Origin: Rickettsiales bacterium | GTDB taxonomy: Bacteria > Pseudomonadota > Alphaproteobacteria > Rickettsiales > Anaplasmataceae | Length of the DNA: 7,658 nucleotides | Direction: 5' to 3' | NCBI GenBank assembly: GCA_031266615.1 | Contig: JAISAR010000091.1 | Span: 1 to 7,658, forward strand | Shown: positions 1-5,126 of the stretch, piece after piece | Layout of the letters: each line of letters begins with the position of its first letter | How positions within the stretch are numbered: the stretch's first letter is position 1 | Position numbers and translations under genes: made by a program | The notes under the pieces: generated by a model | Databases searched by the model: none | What the model was told of the DNA's origin: nothing | Seen by the model: the letters and a program-made list of their open reading frames with translations, nothing else

Positions 1-155
1 TTTTTCTGCTTAGTAAATTTTTCAATATTTAAACTAAGGTCTGTTGCAGTTTAAAAGTCGCTAAATTGCAGCGTTTAAGACACAAAAACGCCAATACTGA
101 AAATAAATACTGACCAGGGCTTCTTTTGTCTTTTTTTCTCATTTGGTAAATTTTT
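1..155. repeat. Dispersed repeat, copy A (left copy)
   Basis: This stretch aligns base by base with 7389-7547, about 80% identical by eye, in the same orientation. Shared blocks are the opening TTTTTCTGCTTAGTAAATTT, a middle CTAAATTGCAGCGTTTAAG, AACGCCAAT, and TGACCAGGG followed by TTCTTTTG and a T-tract. The element is internally redundant: a T-tract plus TTWGTAAATTT occurs at both ends, and TTGCAG...TTTAA occurs twice in the middle. A GCGTTT/AAACGC hairpin (around 71-91) is kept in both copies. The copy begins at the window edge, so it may extend to the left. Such short AT-rich dispersed repeats are common in Wolbachia; I do not know a name for this one. Confidence 0.8.
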
Positions 156-217
156 TAATATAATTGCAATGCAAGATGAGGCTTGGGTTCGTAGACCAAT
201 ACATCCGAACAAAAAGA

Positions 218-246
218 TTGAATATTTCTACAGAATTGTGTATAAT
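218..246 (+). promoter_or_regulatory. Sigma-70 promoter of the Rpn gene
   Basis: A TTGAAT -35 box (218-223), a 17-base spacer and a perfect TATAAT -10 box (241-246) place transcription start near 253, about 20 bases before the GTG at 273. No Shine-Dalgarno sequence is visible in this leader. The match is strong enough to suggest that the Rpn gene is expressed from its own promoter and not by read-through. Confidence 0.65.
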
Positions 247-272
247 TATTAATATTTTTAAGCACTATAGTT

Positions 273-1196
273 GTGGCTTTCTCAAAATTTCTCGACCCGA
301 AGAATGATGTCGCATTCCGGCGTATCTTTGGTACTGAAAAGAATAAAGACATCCTCATTCACTTCCTCAATGATATTCTGGGCTTCACTGGCAAAGATGA
401 AATAAAAGAAATAGAATTCCTCAGCACTATAATGGATGCTGAAATTGCCTCCAAAAAGCAAAGCATTGTTGATGTTCTCTGCAGAGATAAAAATGGGGTG
501 CAAGTGATAGTCGAAATGCAGGTCGCTAAAACTAAAGGTTTCGAGAAACGTGCTCAGTACTATGCTGCTAAAGCTTATTCAAGACAGGCTAATAAAGGTG
601 ATCAATATGAAGACCTTAAAGAAATTATCTTTATTGCCATTGCAGATTGTATCCTGTTTCCGGACAAGTCCGAGTATAAATCAAAACACACTATTCGGGA
701 TGAAGATACTAATGAACATGATTTAAAAGATTTTTATTTTACATTTATTGAACTGCCAAAATTTCCGAAAACAAAGGAAGATCAATTGGGGAGTATAGTC
801 GAAAAATGGGTCTACTTCTTCAAGTATGCGGAAGAAACTAGTGAAAGAGAACTGGAAAGAATAATAGGAAGTGACGTAATAATCAAAAAAGCATATGAAG
901 AGCTGAACAGATTTAACTGGTCAGAAAAGGAGTTCATAGAATATGAACAAGAGATCAAGCGTATTCGTGATGAGAAGGCTGTCCTCGCTCAAAAACTTGA
1001 TGATGCTAAAGAGAAAGGTATAAAAATCGGCAGACAAGAAGGCATCCAAATCGGCGAAGAAAGAGGAGACAAACAGGCTAAAATAGCTGTGGCTCAAAAC
1101 CTACTTAAAGCTGGTGTATCTGTTGACTTAATAGCTGAATCTACTGGTCTTCCTAAAGCTGAAATTGCACAACTCAAAGAAGAAGTCACGAGTTAA
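273..1196 (+). CDS. Rpn-family PD-(D/E)XK nuclease / putative transposase
   Basis: A 307-residue protein of the Rpn/PDDEXK_2 family (recombination-promoting nuclease, often annotated as putative transposase). Family members studied in E. coli cut DNA and raise RecA-independent recombination; activity of this protein is inferred. The N-terminal signature FLDPKNDVAFRRIFG (6-20) is typical. The likely catalytic core is D67 (in IVDVLC) and E81-x-Q83 (in VIVEMQ), the D-(x)n-E-x-Q variant of the fold. A charged helical region (about 222-270) contains glycine octapeptide repeats, and the C-terminal tail (about 269-303) has the usual form with LLKAGVS, IAESTGLP and EI..L. Start: GTG at 273, chosen because the signature begins just after it, no in-frame ATG precedes it, and the promoter ends about 27 bases upstream. 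Length is normal and the frame intact. It is flanked by repeat copies A and B, which fits a mobile or repeatedly duplicated gene. Confidence 0.9.
   Translation: MAFSKFLDPKNDVAFRRIFGTEKNKDILIHFLNDILGFTGKDEIKEIEFLSTIMDAEIASKKQSIVDVLCRDKNGVQVIVEMQVAKTKGFEKRAQYYAAKAYSRQANKGDQYEDLKEIIFIAIADCILFPDKSEYKSKHTIRDEDTNEHDLKDFYFTFIELPKFPKTKEDQLGSIVEKWVYFFKYAEETSERELERIIGSDVIIKKAYEELNRFNWSEKEFIEYEQEIKRIRDEKAVLAQKLDDAKEKGIKIGRQEGIQIGEERGDKQAKIAVAQNLLKAGVSVDLIAESTGLPKAEIAQLKEEVTS
1014..1064 (+). repeat. 24-bp in-frame tandem repeat in the Rpn gene
   Basis: Two imperfect 24-bp units (1014-1037 and 1038-1061) encode KGIKIGRQ and EGIQIGEE, and the next codons (RG) begin a degenerate third unit. The repeat lies in the charged helical linker between nuclease core and tail. 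Its length is a multiple of three, so copy-number change would not break the frame. From general knowledge, Wolbachia paralogues differ mostly here, but I cannot check this. Confidence 0.6.
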
Positions 1197-1223
1197 CCAC
1201 TTGCTACCAATATATTTTGAAGT

Positions 1224-1257
1224 AAGCTGCCCACAGGGCTTCTTTTGCCTTTTTTTT
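1224..1257 (+). terminator. Terminator-like hairpin after the Rpn gene
   Basis: Two alternative stems precede a run of eight T (1250-1257). One is GCCC-ACA-GGGC (1229-1239) with an outer AAG/CTT extension across a small internal loop. The other is AGGGC/GCCTT with a TTCTTTT loop. The site lies 28 bases after the stop codon at 1196, between convergent genes. The T-tract part belongs to repeat copy B, so the repeat may supply terminators. Confidence 0.5.
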
Positions 1258-1266
1258 CTGCTTAGT
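1234..1266. repeat. Dispersed repeat fragment, copy B
   Basis: A 33-base block matching the junction of the longer repeats: CAGGGCTTCTTTTG as in copies A (115-128) and C, a T-tract, then CTGCTTAGT as at the start of copies A and C. It therefore looks like the seam of two tandem repeat units, with the body of the element missing. It sits between the convergent stop codons of the Rpn gene and the membrane-protein gene. Confidence 0.65.
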
Positions 1267-1271
1267 TTAGG

Positions 1272-2249
1272 TTATGCAAACAGTGGCGGCACTTCTTTTG
1301 TATTGCCATCTCTGTCTACATTGCCCACACCAGCACCTGTCATACCTTTTCCACCTTTTCCACTGATTTCTACATTCTTTAACTCTCTCTTATAAAGATG
1401 TGTAATCAGTCCACTTCCTGCCATTAAAAGAGTGATGCCTACTAAACCCAAAGCGGGTCCAACAGCAGGATGTAAGAATGATGCTAATGCTATTAACATT
1501 ATTCTCCTTATTAACATTATAGAAGAACCAGCAAACATTAAACTAGCAGCAGACATATTGTTAGTCTTTTTCTCAGATTTTTCATCAAGGTTGGAATTTT
1601 CTTGCTCTTTGTCTACCTCATGTTCTTTGCCCTTTTTGTACTCACAATAGAAGAAATTAGCGCTTGCTACGAAGTAAAATAAGCTGGAAATTGAAAAGGC
1701 TACGTCTTCTATTATTCCTAGTTCCAATGCTTCGCTAACTATACTAGCTACAATAACTAATGTAGTTAAAGCAGCATCAGCGTAGTTAAGGTAATCATCA
1801 ACGGTATGAGGAACATCTCTCTTCTCTTTTTCTACCACTTCGCCATTTTCAAGATCCTTCAATTCCTGTTCCTTTTGAGCTATCTTCCTGTTATTGTAAA
1901 TTAAATATAGCGTACAAATAAGAGATAAAGCTGTGAGAGGTAATATAGCGTGGCTTAGTGCACCACTTATAACACCAAGCAATACCTGATCGCTGCATGT
2001 TTTTTCCAGCTCAATAGCCATCAGCAATGCAAATGGGGCCATTGTTGCCAATGATACGTATTGTCTATATAGCTCTCTTTTTTTCAGTGTTAATAGTTCT
2101 TGTTTGAGCTTTTCTTTTTTGACATCTGGATCAACTGTCGGCCAAAAATCCTGAAAAAAATCTTCTATTTCAGAACCTTTTTTATCTTTATCTTTTAGTT
2201 TTAGTCTTTTAGAAGACTTAGTACCGGGGTTATTTGTAATACTAGTCAT
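1272..2249 (-). CDS. Hypothetical protein with six hydrophobic segments
   Basis: I do not recognise this 325-residue protein. The N-terminus (1-62) is strongly charged and lysine-rich, with an acidic patch (EIEDFFQDFW, 27-36), and there is no signal peptide. Six hydrophobic stretches fall in three close pairs: about 63-80 and 88-118, 157-176 and 180-203, 233-258 and 261-286. The pairs are separated by highly charged loops (119-150 and 204-230), so a three-hairpin inner-membrane topology with cytoplasmic loops is likely. The C-terminus (287-325) is a glycine-rich soluble tail. Start: ATG at 2249, about 22 bases after the predicted transcription start; no clear Shine-Dalgarno. It is convergent with the Rpn gene and its stop is only 5 bases from repeat copy B. 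It has its own promoter, separate from pgsA upstream. No enzymatic motif is visible; a lineage-specific Wolbachia membrane protein is the most I would claim. Confidence 0.75.
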   Translation of the reverse strand: MTSITNNPGTKSSKRLKLKDKDKKGSEIEDFFQDFWPTVDPDVKKEKLKQELLTLKKRELYRQYVSLATMAPFALLMAIELEKTCSDQVLLGVISGALSHAILPLTALSLICTLYLIYNNRKIAQKEQELKDLENGEVVEKEKRDVPHTVDDYLNYADAALTTLVIVASIVSEALELGIIEDVAFSISSLFYFVASANFFYCEYKKGKEHEVDKEQENSNLDEKSEKKTNNMSAASLMFAGSSIMLIRRIMLIALASFLHPAVGPALGLVGITLLMAGSGLITHLYKRELKNVEISGKGGKGMTGAGVGNVDRDGNTKEVPPLFA

Positions 2250-2278
2250 ATAAACCCAACTAACTTATGAACTAGTAT

Positions 2279-2307
2279 ATTATACATGATTTCAATTACT
2301 TAGTCAA
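2279..2307 (-). promoter_or_regulatory. Near-consensus promoter of the six-segment membrane protein
   Basis: Read on the minus strand: TTGACT (2307-2302), a 17-base spacer and TATAAT (2284-2279). This is the best sigma-70 promoter in the window, with eleven of twelve consensus bases and ideal spacing. Transcription would start near 2272, giving a leader of about 22 bases. Confidence 0.75.
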
Positions 2308-2320
2308 TTTTATTGAAATC
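2288..2320. promoter_or_regulatory. 9-bp inverted repeat centred on the -35 box
   Basis: GATTTCAAT (2288-2296) and ATTGAAATC (2312-2320) are perfect inverted copies separated by 15 bases. The dyad centre (about 2304) falls within the -35 box of the promoter above, and the half-site centres are 24 bp apart, which suits a dimeric regulator blocking RNA polymerase. Alternatively it is an AT-rich hairpin after pgsA, whose stop is at 2356; there is no T-tract, so I favour an operator-like site. Confidence 0.4.
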
Positions 2321-2355
2321 TTAACTATTTGTATATTAATTGTTTCTCAAGGAAT

Positions 2356-2898
2356 TCAGTCAATCTGCTTGATGCCGGCCACAACATAATTATAGCCTGA
2401 CCACATAGTTATAATGGCTGCAACCCACAGACAAATTGCACCGATATATTGAGTTATTTCGTAGTTGTCTATTATTAGTGCCACTACAGCAAGCATCTGC
2501 AGAAATGTTTTAATTTTTCCAGCTTTGCTCACAGGTAGGCTAACGTTTGTAGCAATCAGAAATTCCCGCAAACCCGAAACTAATATCTCCCGACAAACGA
2601 TGATAACTGATGGTATTATCGTGTAATCATTGATCTTGCGCCTATAAACCAGCATCATTATTGTTGAAACCACTATTAGTTTATCAGCAATTGGATCAAA
2701 TAGCCTGCCAAATTTTGATTGGACTTTCCACGCACGTGCTAGGTAACCATCAAAAAAATCTGTAATGCATGCAAATATAAAGATTGATATTGTTATCAAG
2801 TTTGCATATTTATTTTCTATATAAAAACTTAATATTATTGCTGGTACTGCAAACGCACGAGAAATTGTCAGTAAATTAGGCAAGTTTTTCTTAAACAT
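2356..2898 (-). CDS. pgsA: CDP-diacylglycerol--glycerol-3-phosphate 3-phosphatidyltransferase
   Basis: PgsA transfers the phosphatidyl group from CDP-diacylglycerol to glycerol-3-phosphate, giving phosphatidylglycerol phosphate, the committed step to phosphatidylglycerol in the inner membrane. The 180 residues match the family's usual length. The CDP-alcohol phosphotransferase motif D-G-x2-A-R-x8-G-x3-D-x3-D is complete: D50, G51, A54, R55, G64, D68 and D72; D47 is also present. The N-terminal NLPNLLTISRAFAVP is typical of PgsA and fixes the start at the ATG at 2898. Hydrophobic helices surround the motif (about 10-27, 33-48, 74-86, 93-112, 131-145, 151-175). The gene is divergent from the malic enzyme and transcribed from its own promoter; the next minus-strand gene has a separate promoter. 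Nothing is missing or truncated. Confidence 0.95.
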   Translation of the reverse strand: MFKKNLPNLLTISRAFAVPAIILSFYIENKYANLITISIFIFACITDFFDGYLARAWKVQSKFGRLFDPIADKLIVVSTIMMLVYRRKINDYTIIPSVIIVCREILVSGLREFLIATNVSLPVSKAGKIKTFLQMLAVVALIIDNYEITQYIGAICLWVAAIITMWSGYNYVVAGIKQID

Positions 2899-2927
2899 GC
2901 AGTGTAACTTTAGTGCGGTATGGTAAA

Positions 2928-2956
2928 CTTATACAGGAGTGGAGTGCAATTCACAA
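2928..2956 (-). promoter_or_regulatory. pgsA: Predicted pgsA promoter
   Basis: On the minus strand: TTGTGA (2956-2951), a 17-base spacer and TATAAG (2933-2928). Nine of twelve consensus bases match. Transcription would start near 2921, about 22 bases before the pgsA ATG. No clear Shine-Dalgarno follows. Confidence 0.5.
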
Positions 2957-2971
2957 GCTAATAGTTTGCAA

Positions 2972-2999
2972 TTGAACATTTATAAAAATTCCATATACT
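2972..2999 (+). promoter_or_regulatory. Predicted malic enzyme promoter
   Basis: TTGAAC (2972-2977), a 16-base spacer and TATACT (2994-2999) place the start near 3006, giving a leader of about 18 bases before the ATG at 3024. Its -35 box lies 15 bases from the -35 box of the divergent pgsA promoter, and the heptamer TGCAATT occurs at 2945-2951 and 2967-2973, next to each -35 box. Confidence 0.5.
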
Positions 3000-3023
3000 T
3001 AAAAATTATGAGCTCAAGATATA

Positions 3024-4346
3024 ATGATGAATGACGATTTAGATCATACCACAAAACAAGAAGCGCTTAAGTATCACAGTGGAGGCAATAATCCTGGTAA
3101 AATATCTATCTTGCCAACAAAGCCCTTATCTACCCAGTATGACTTGTCACTTGCTTATTCCCCTGGAGTTGCAGCTCCATGCCTTGAAATAGCTAAAAAC
3201 TCTGATCTAGTTTATGATTATACGGCAAAGAGCAACTGTGTTGCTGTTATTTCAAATGGTACTGCAGTGCTTGGACTCGGCAACATCGGGCCTCTTGCCT
3301 CAAAACCTGTTATGGAGGGGAAAGCTGTTTTATTCAAGCGTTTTGCTGACATCGATGCAGTCGATATAGAAGTTGGCACAGAAAATGTGGAAGATTTCAT
3401 CAACGCAGTAAGATATCTTGGACCAAGTTGGGGAGGGATAAATTTAGAGGATATAAGATCTCCCGATTGTTTCATAATAGAAAAACGTCTAAGTGAATTG
3501 ATGGATATTCCAGTGTTCCACGACGATCAGCATGGAACTGCAGTGGTTGTTGCAGCCGGCATAGAAAATGCTCTTGATATTGCAGGAAAGAAATTAGAAG
3601 ACGTTAAGATCATCATGAATGGTGCTGGAGCAGCCGGTATTGCGTGCTTGGAAATACTGAGGTCCATGGGCGCTCAAAACATAGTGCTGTGTGATAAACA
3701 AGGGGTAATATACAGAGGCAGAAAAGAGGACATGAATGAGTGGAAGGAAAAGCATGCAACTGACACTGAAGAACGCTCTCTACTTGATGCAATAAAAGGC
3801 GCTGACGTATTTATCGGGCTGTCTGCAAAGAATGTGCTAAGCGAAGAGATGCTGAAGAGCATGGGTAAAGATCCGATTATTTTTGCTCTTGCTAACCCTG
3901 ATCCAGAAGTAAGGCCTGAGTTTGCAAAATCTGTGAGGCCGGATGCAATAATCGCAACTGGTAGATCAGATTACAATAATCAAGTCAATAACGTAATGGG
4001 ATTCCCTTATATATTCAGAGGAGCGCTTGATGTACATGCAACAACAATAAATAACGAAATGAAAATTGCAGCTGCAAATGCAATAGCAAAGCTTGCTCGT
4101 GAGCCAGTACCTGACGAGATATCTGCAGCTTATGGTGGTCGTAAAATGAGCTATGGATGTGAATACATAATACCTACTCCATTTGACCCAAGATTGATTT
4201 CGATAGTTTCTCCTGCCGTTGCAAAAGCTGCAGTGCATTCAGGTGTTGCCAAAAAGGCAATACAAGATTGGGGTAAATATGAAAATCAATTGAAATCTCG
4301 TCTTGCGAGTGCTCTCAGCACGCTGAATTCATTGTCTTCACGATAA
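3024..4346 (+). CDS. maeB: NAD(P)-dependent malic enzyme, single-domain form
   Basis: Decarboxylates malate to pyruvate and CO2 while reducing NAD(P)+, linking host-derived C4 acids to pyruvate. Visible residues: catalytic Tyr in LAYSPGVA (Y45), catalytic Lys in MEGKAVLFK (K100), metal ligands in NLEDIRSPDCF (E142, D143) and FHDDQHGTA (D167/D168), the dinucleotide-binding NGAGAAG (199-205), and FALANPDPE (287-295). These match the MaeB-type bacterial malic enzyme. MaeB of E. coli and many alphaproteobacteria is about 760 residues because of a C-terminal phosphotransacetylase-like domain. Here the protein ends at 440, just past PFDPRLISIVSPAVAKAA, with a serine-rich tail, and no remnant of that domain follows. 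Start: ATG at 3024; the next codon is also ATG, so 3027 is possible. No strong ribosome binding site is seen. NAD versus NADP preference cannot be decided from the sequence. Confidence 0.93.
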   Translation: MMNDDLDHTTKQEALKYHSGGNNPGKISILPTKPLSTQYDLSLAYSPGVAAPCLEIAKNSDLVYDYTAKSNCVAVISNGTAVLGLGNIGPLASKPVMEGKAVLFKRFADIDAVDIEVGTENVEDFINAVRYLGPSWGGINLEDIRSPDCFIIEKRLSELMDIPVFHDDQHGTAVVVAAGIENALDIAGKKLEDVKIIMNGAGAAGIACLEILRSMGAQNIVLCDKQGVIYRGRKEDMNEWKEKHATDTEERSLLDAIKGADVFIGLSAKNVLSEEMLKSMGKDPIIFALANPDPEVRPEFAKSVRPDAIIATGRSDYNNQVNNVMGFPYIFRGALDVHATTINNEMKIAAANAIAKLAREPVPDEISAAYGGRKMSYGCEYIIPTPFDPRLISIVSPAVAKAAVHSGVAKKAIQDWGKYENQLKSRLASALSTLNSLSSR

Positions 4347-4351
4347 TTCAG

Positions 4352-4379
4352 TTGCGCAAAGTAATTTTAGATTTATAAT
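4352..4379 (+). promoter_or_regulatory. Predicted promoter of the bolA-glutaredoxin pair
   Basis: TTGCGC (4352-4357), a 16-base spacer and a perfect TATAAT (4374-4379) in the 60-base gap after the malic enzyme. The start near 4386 leaves about 21 bases before the ATG at 4407. The -35 box is weak (three of six). No hairpin terminator is visible for the malic enzyme gene, so read-through into this pair is also possible. Confidence 0.45.
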
Positions 4380-4406
4380 AAAAGTATTGTAATTTAAAGT
4401 AAATTA

Positions 4407-4625
4407 ATGGTTATCGCAATTCATGAATTAGAGAAAATCATCAAACAATCATTTCCAGGTGCTGATATAGAAGTTAATGATCTTGCTGGAGATAATGATC
4501 ATTATCATTTGAAAATAACCTCCAAGTGCTTTCTTGGAAAGACAAGGATAGAGCAGCATAAAATGGTATATAAGGCGTTAGAAGGCCAGTCTATACATGC
4601 ATTGCAATTAGAAGCTAGTGCTTGA
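4407..4625 (+). CDS. bolA: BolA-like protein (Fe-S trafficking partner of glutaredoxin)
   Basis: A 72-residue BolA-family protein, close in length to the short IbaG type and shorter than E. coli BolA (about 105). BolA proteins pair with CGFS monothiol glutaredoxins and share a [2Fe-2S] cluster through a conserved C-terminal His. Here the family pattern is complete: FPGADIEVNDLAGDNDHYHL (16-35), an FLGKTRIEQHKMVYKAL stretch (42-58) and the C-terminal IHALQL with H64 as the likely ligand. The glutaredoxin partner is the next gene, 15 bases downstream, which strongly supports this role over that of a plain transcription regulator. Start: ATG at 4407; no Shine-Dalgarno sequence is visible. Confidence 0.9.
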   Translation: MVIAIHELEKIIKQSFPGADIEVNDLAGDNDHYHLKITSKCFLGKTRIEQHKMVYKALEGQSIHALQLEASA

Positions 4626-4629
4626 AATT

Positions 4630-4635
4630 AAGGTG
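4630..4635 (+). promoter_or_regulatory. Shine-Dalgarno site of the glutaredoxin gene
   Basis: AAGGTG lies five bases before the ATG at 4641, inside the 15-base gap after the bolA stop. It is one of only two clear ribosome binding sites in the window and fixes this start. It fits translation from a shared bolA-grxD message. Confidence 0.6.
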
Positions 4636-4640
4636 AACTT

Positions 4641-4964
4641 ATGAACAATTTTGAACAAATAAAAAAAGATATAGCAGAAAATGATGTGGTGCTCTATATG
4701 AAAGGCACCTCTGACTTTCCTCAATGCGGATTTTCTGGACTTGTCGTGTCAATTCTCAAAAACTTGAATGTAAAGTTTAAATGCGTCAACGTGTTAGAAA
4801 ATGATGAAATACGTCAGTCCATAAAAAAGTTTTCTGATTGGCCAACAATTCCACAACTATACATAAAGGAAGAGTTTATTGGTGGCTGTGACATCGTTCG
4901 CGAGATGTATGAAAAAGGCGAGCTGCAAAACTTGTTAAAAGAAAAAAAGATTATGGCAGAGTAA
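4641..4964 (+). CDS. grxD: CGFS monothiol glutaredoxin (Grx4 type)
   Basis: A 107-residue monothiol glutaredoxin that holds and passes on [2Fe-2S] clusters using bound glutathione, in the cytoplasm. All landmarks are present: VVLYMKGTSDFPQCGFS with K21 and the CGFS active site (29-32), WPTIPQLY (67-74) with the cis-proline at P71, and GGCDI (81-85) for glutathione binding. Length is typical of Grx4/GrxD. It follows bolA by 15 bases and is almost certainly co-transcribed; the two products are expected to form a heterocomplex. The gene is followed by a terminator-like region. Nothing is unusual in the sequence. Confidence 0.95.
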   Translation: MNNFEQIKKDIAENDVVLYMKGTSDFPQCGFSGLVVSILKNLNVKFKCVNVLENDEIRQSIKKFSDWPTIPQLYIKEEFIGGCDIVREMYEKGELQNLLKEKKIMAE

Positions 4965-4975
4965 GATTATCAGAA

Positions 4976-5018
4976 GGGTGTTACCCCAAAATGTTTTTCA
5001 GTTCTACTGGCCTTTTTT
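4976..5018 (+). terminator. Terminator-like hairpins after the glutaredoxin gene
   Basis: Two small stems follow the stop: GGGT-GTT-ACCC (4976-4986) and CAGT-TCT-ACTG (4999-5009). The second is followed after three bases (GCC) by six T (5013-5018). Each stem is only 4 bp, so this is a weak call. It separates the bolA-grxD unit from the ABC transporter gene. Confidence 0.4.
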
Positions 5019-5034
5019 GTGAGTTAAATCACAA
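5017..5034. promoter_or_regulatory. CRP-like inverted repeat upstream of the ABC transporter
   Basis: TTGTGA-GTTAAA-TCACAA is a perfect 6-bp inverted repeat and contains TGTGA-N6-TCACA, the arms recognised by CRP in enteric bacteria. It is centred about 83 bases before the predicted ABC transporter start site. I know of no CRP/cAMP system in Wolbachia, so the resemblance may be chance, or another dimeric regulator may use it. It overlaps the end of the T-tract of the preceding terminator. Confidence 0.3.
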
Positions 5035-5096
5035 CATTCGTACGATCAGTAGACCTAAAGCCATACCTTTTTCCTTTCTCCTGACACTAAAATCCA

Positions 5097-5102
5097 TATA
5101 CT
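5097..5102 (+). promoter_or_regulatory. Predicted -10 box of the ABC transporter gene
   Basis: TATACT (five of six) lies 24 bases before the ATG at 5127, the same arrangement as upstream of the malic enzyme, where the same CCATATACTTA context is found (2991-3001). No good -35 box is found at 16-18 bases upstream, so activation by a factor is possible. Confidence 0.35.
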
Positions 5103-5126
5103 TAGCCTTAGAAACTTCGAAATAAG

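Noticed and set aside
471..475. LSEGQ in the ABC exporter as a defect (residues 471-475 of that protein)
   Set aside because: Glu at the second last motif position is found in working exporters, and all catalytic residues are present.
155..503. Minus-strand frames over the Rpn start
   Set aside because: They lie opposite the Rpn coding region and its promoter, and have no start signals of their own.
4347..4406. Remnant of a phosphotransacetylase domain after the malic enzyme
   Set aside because: The 60 bases before bolA show no coding similarity and contain a promoter-like sequence; the malic enzyme ends cleanly.
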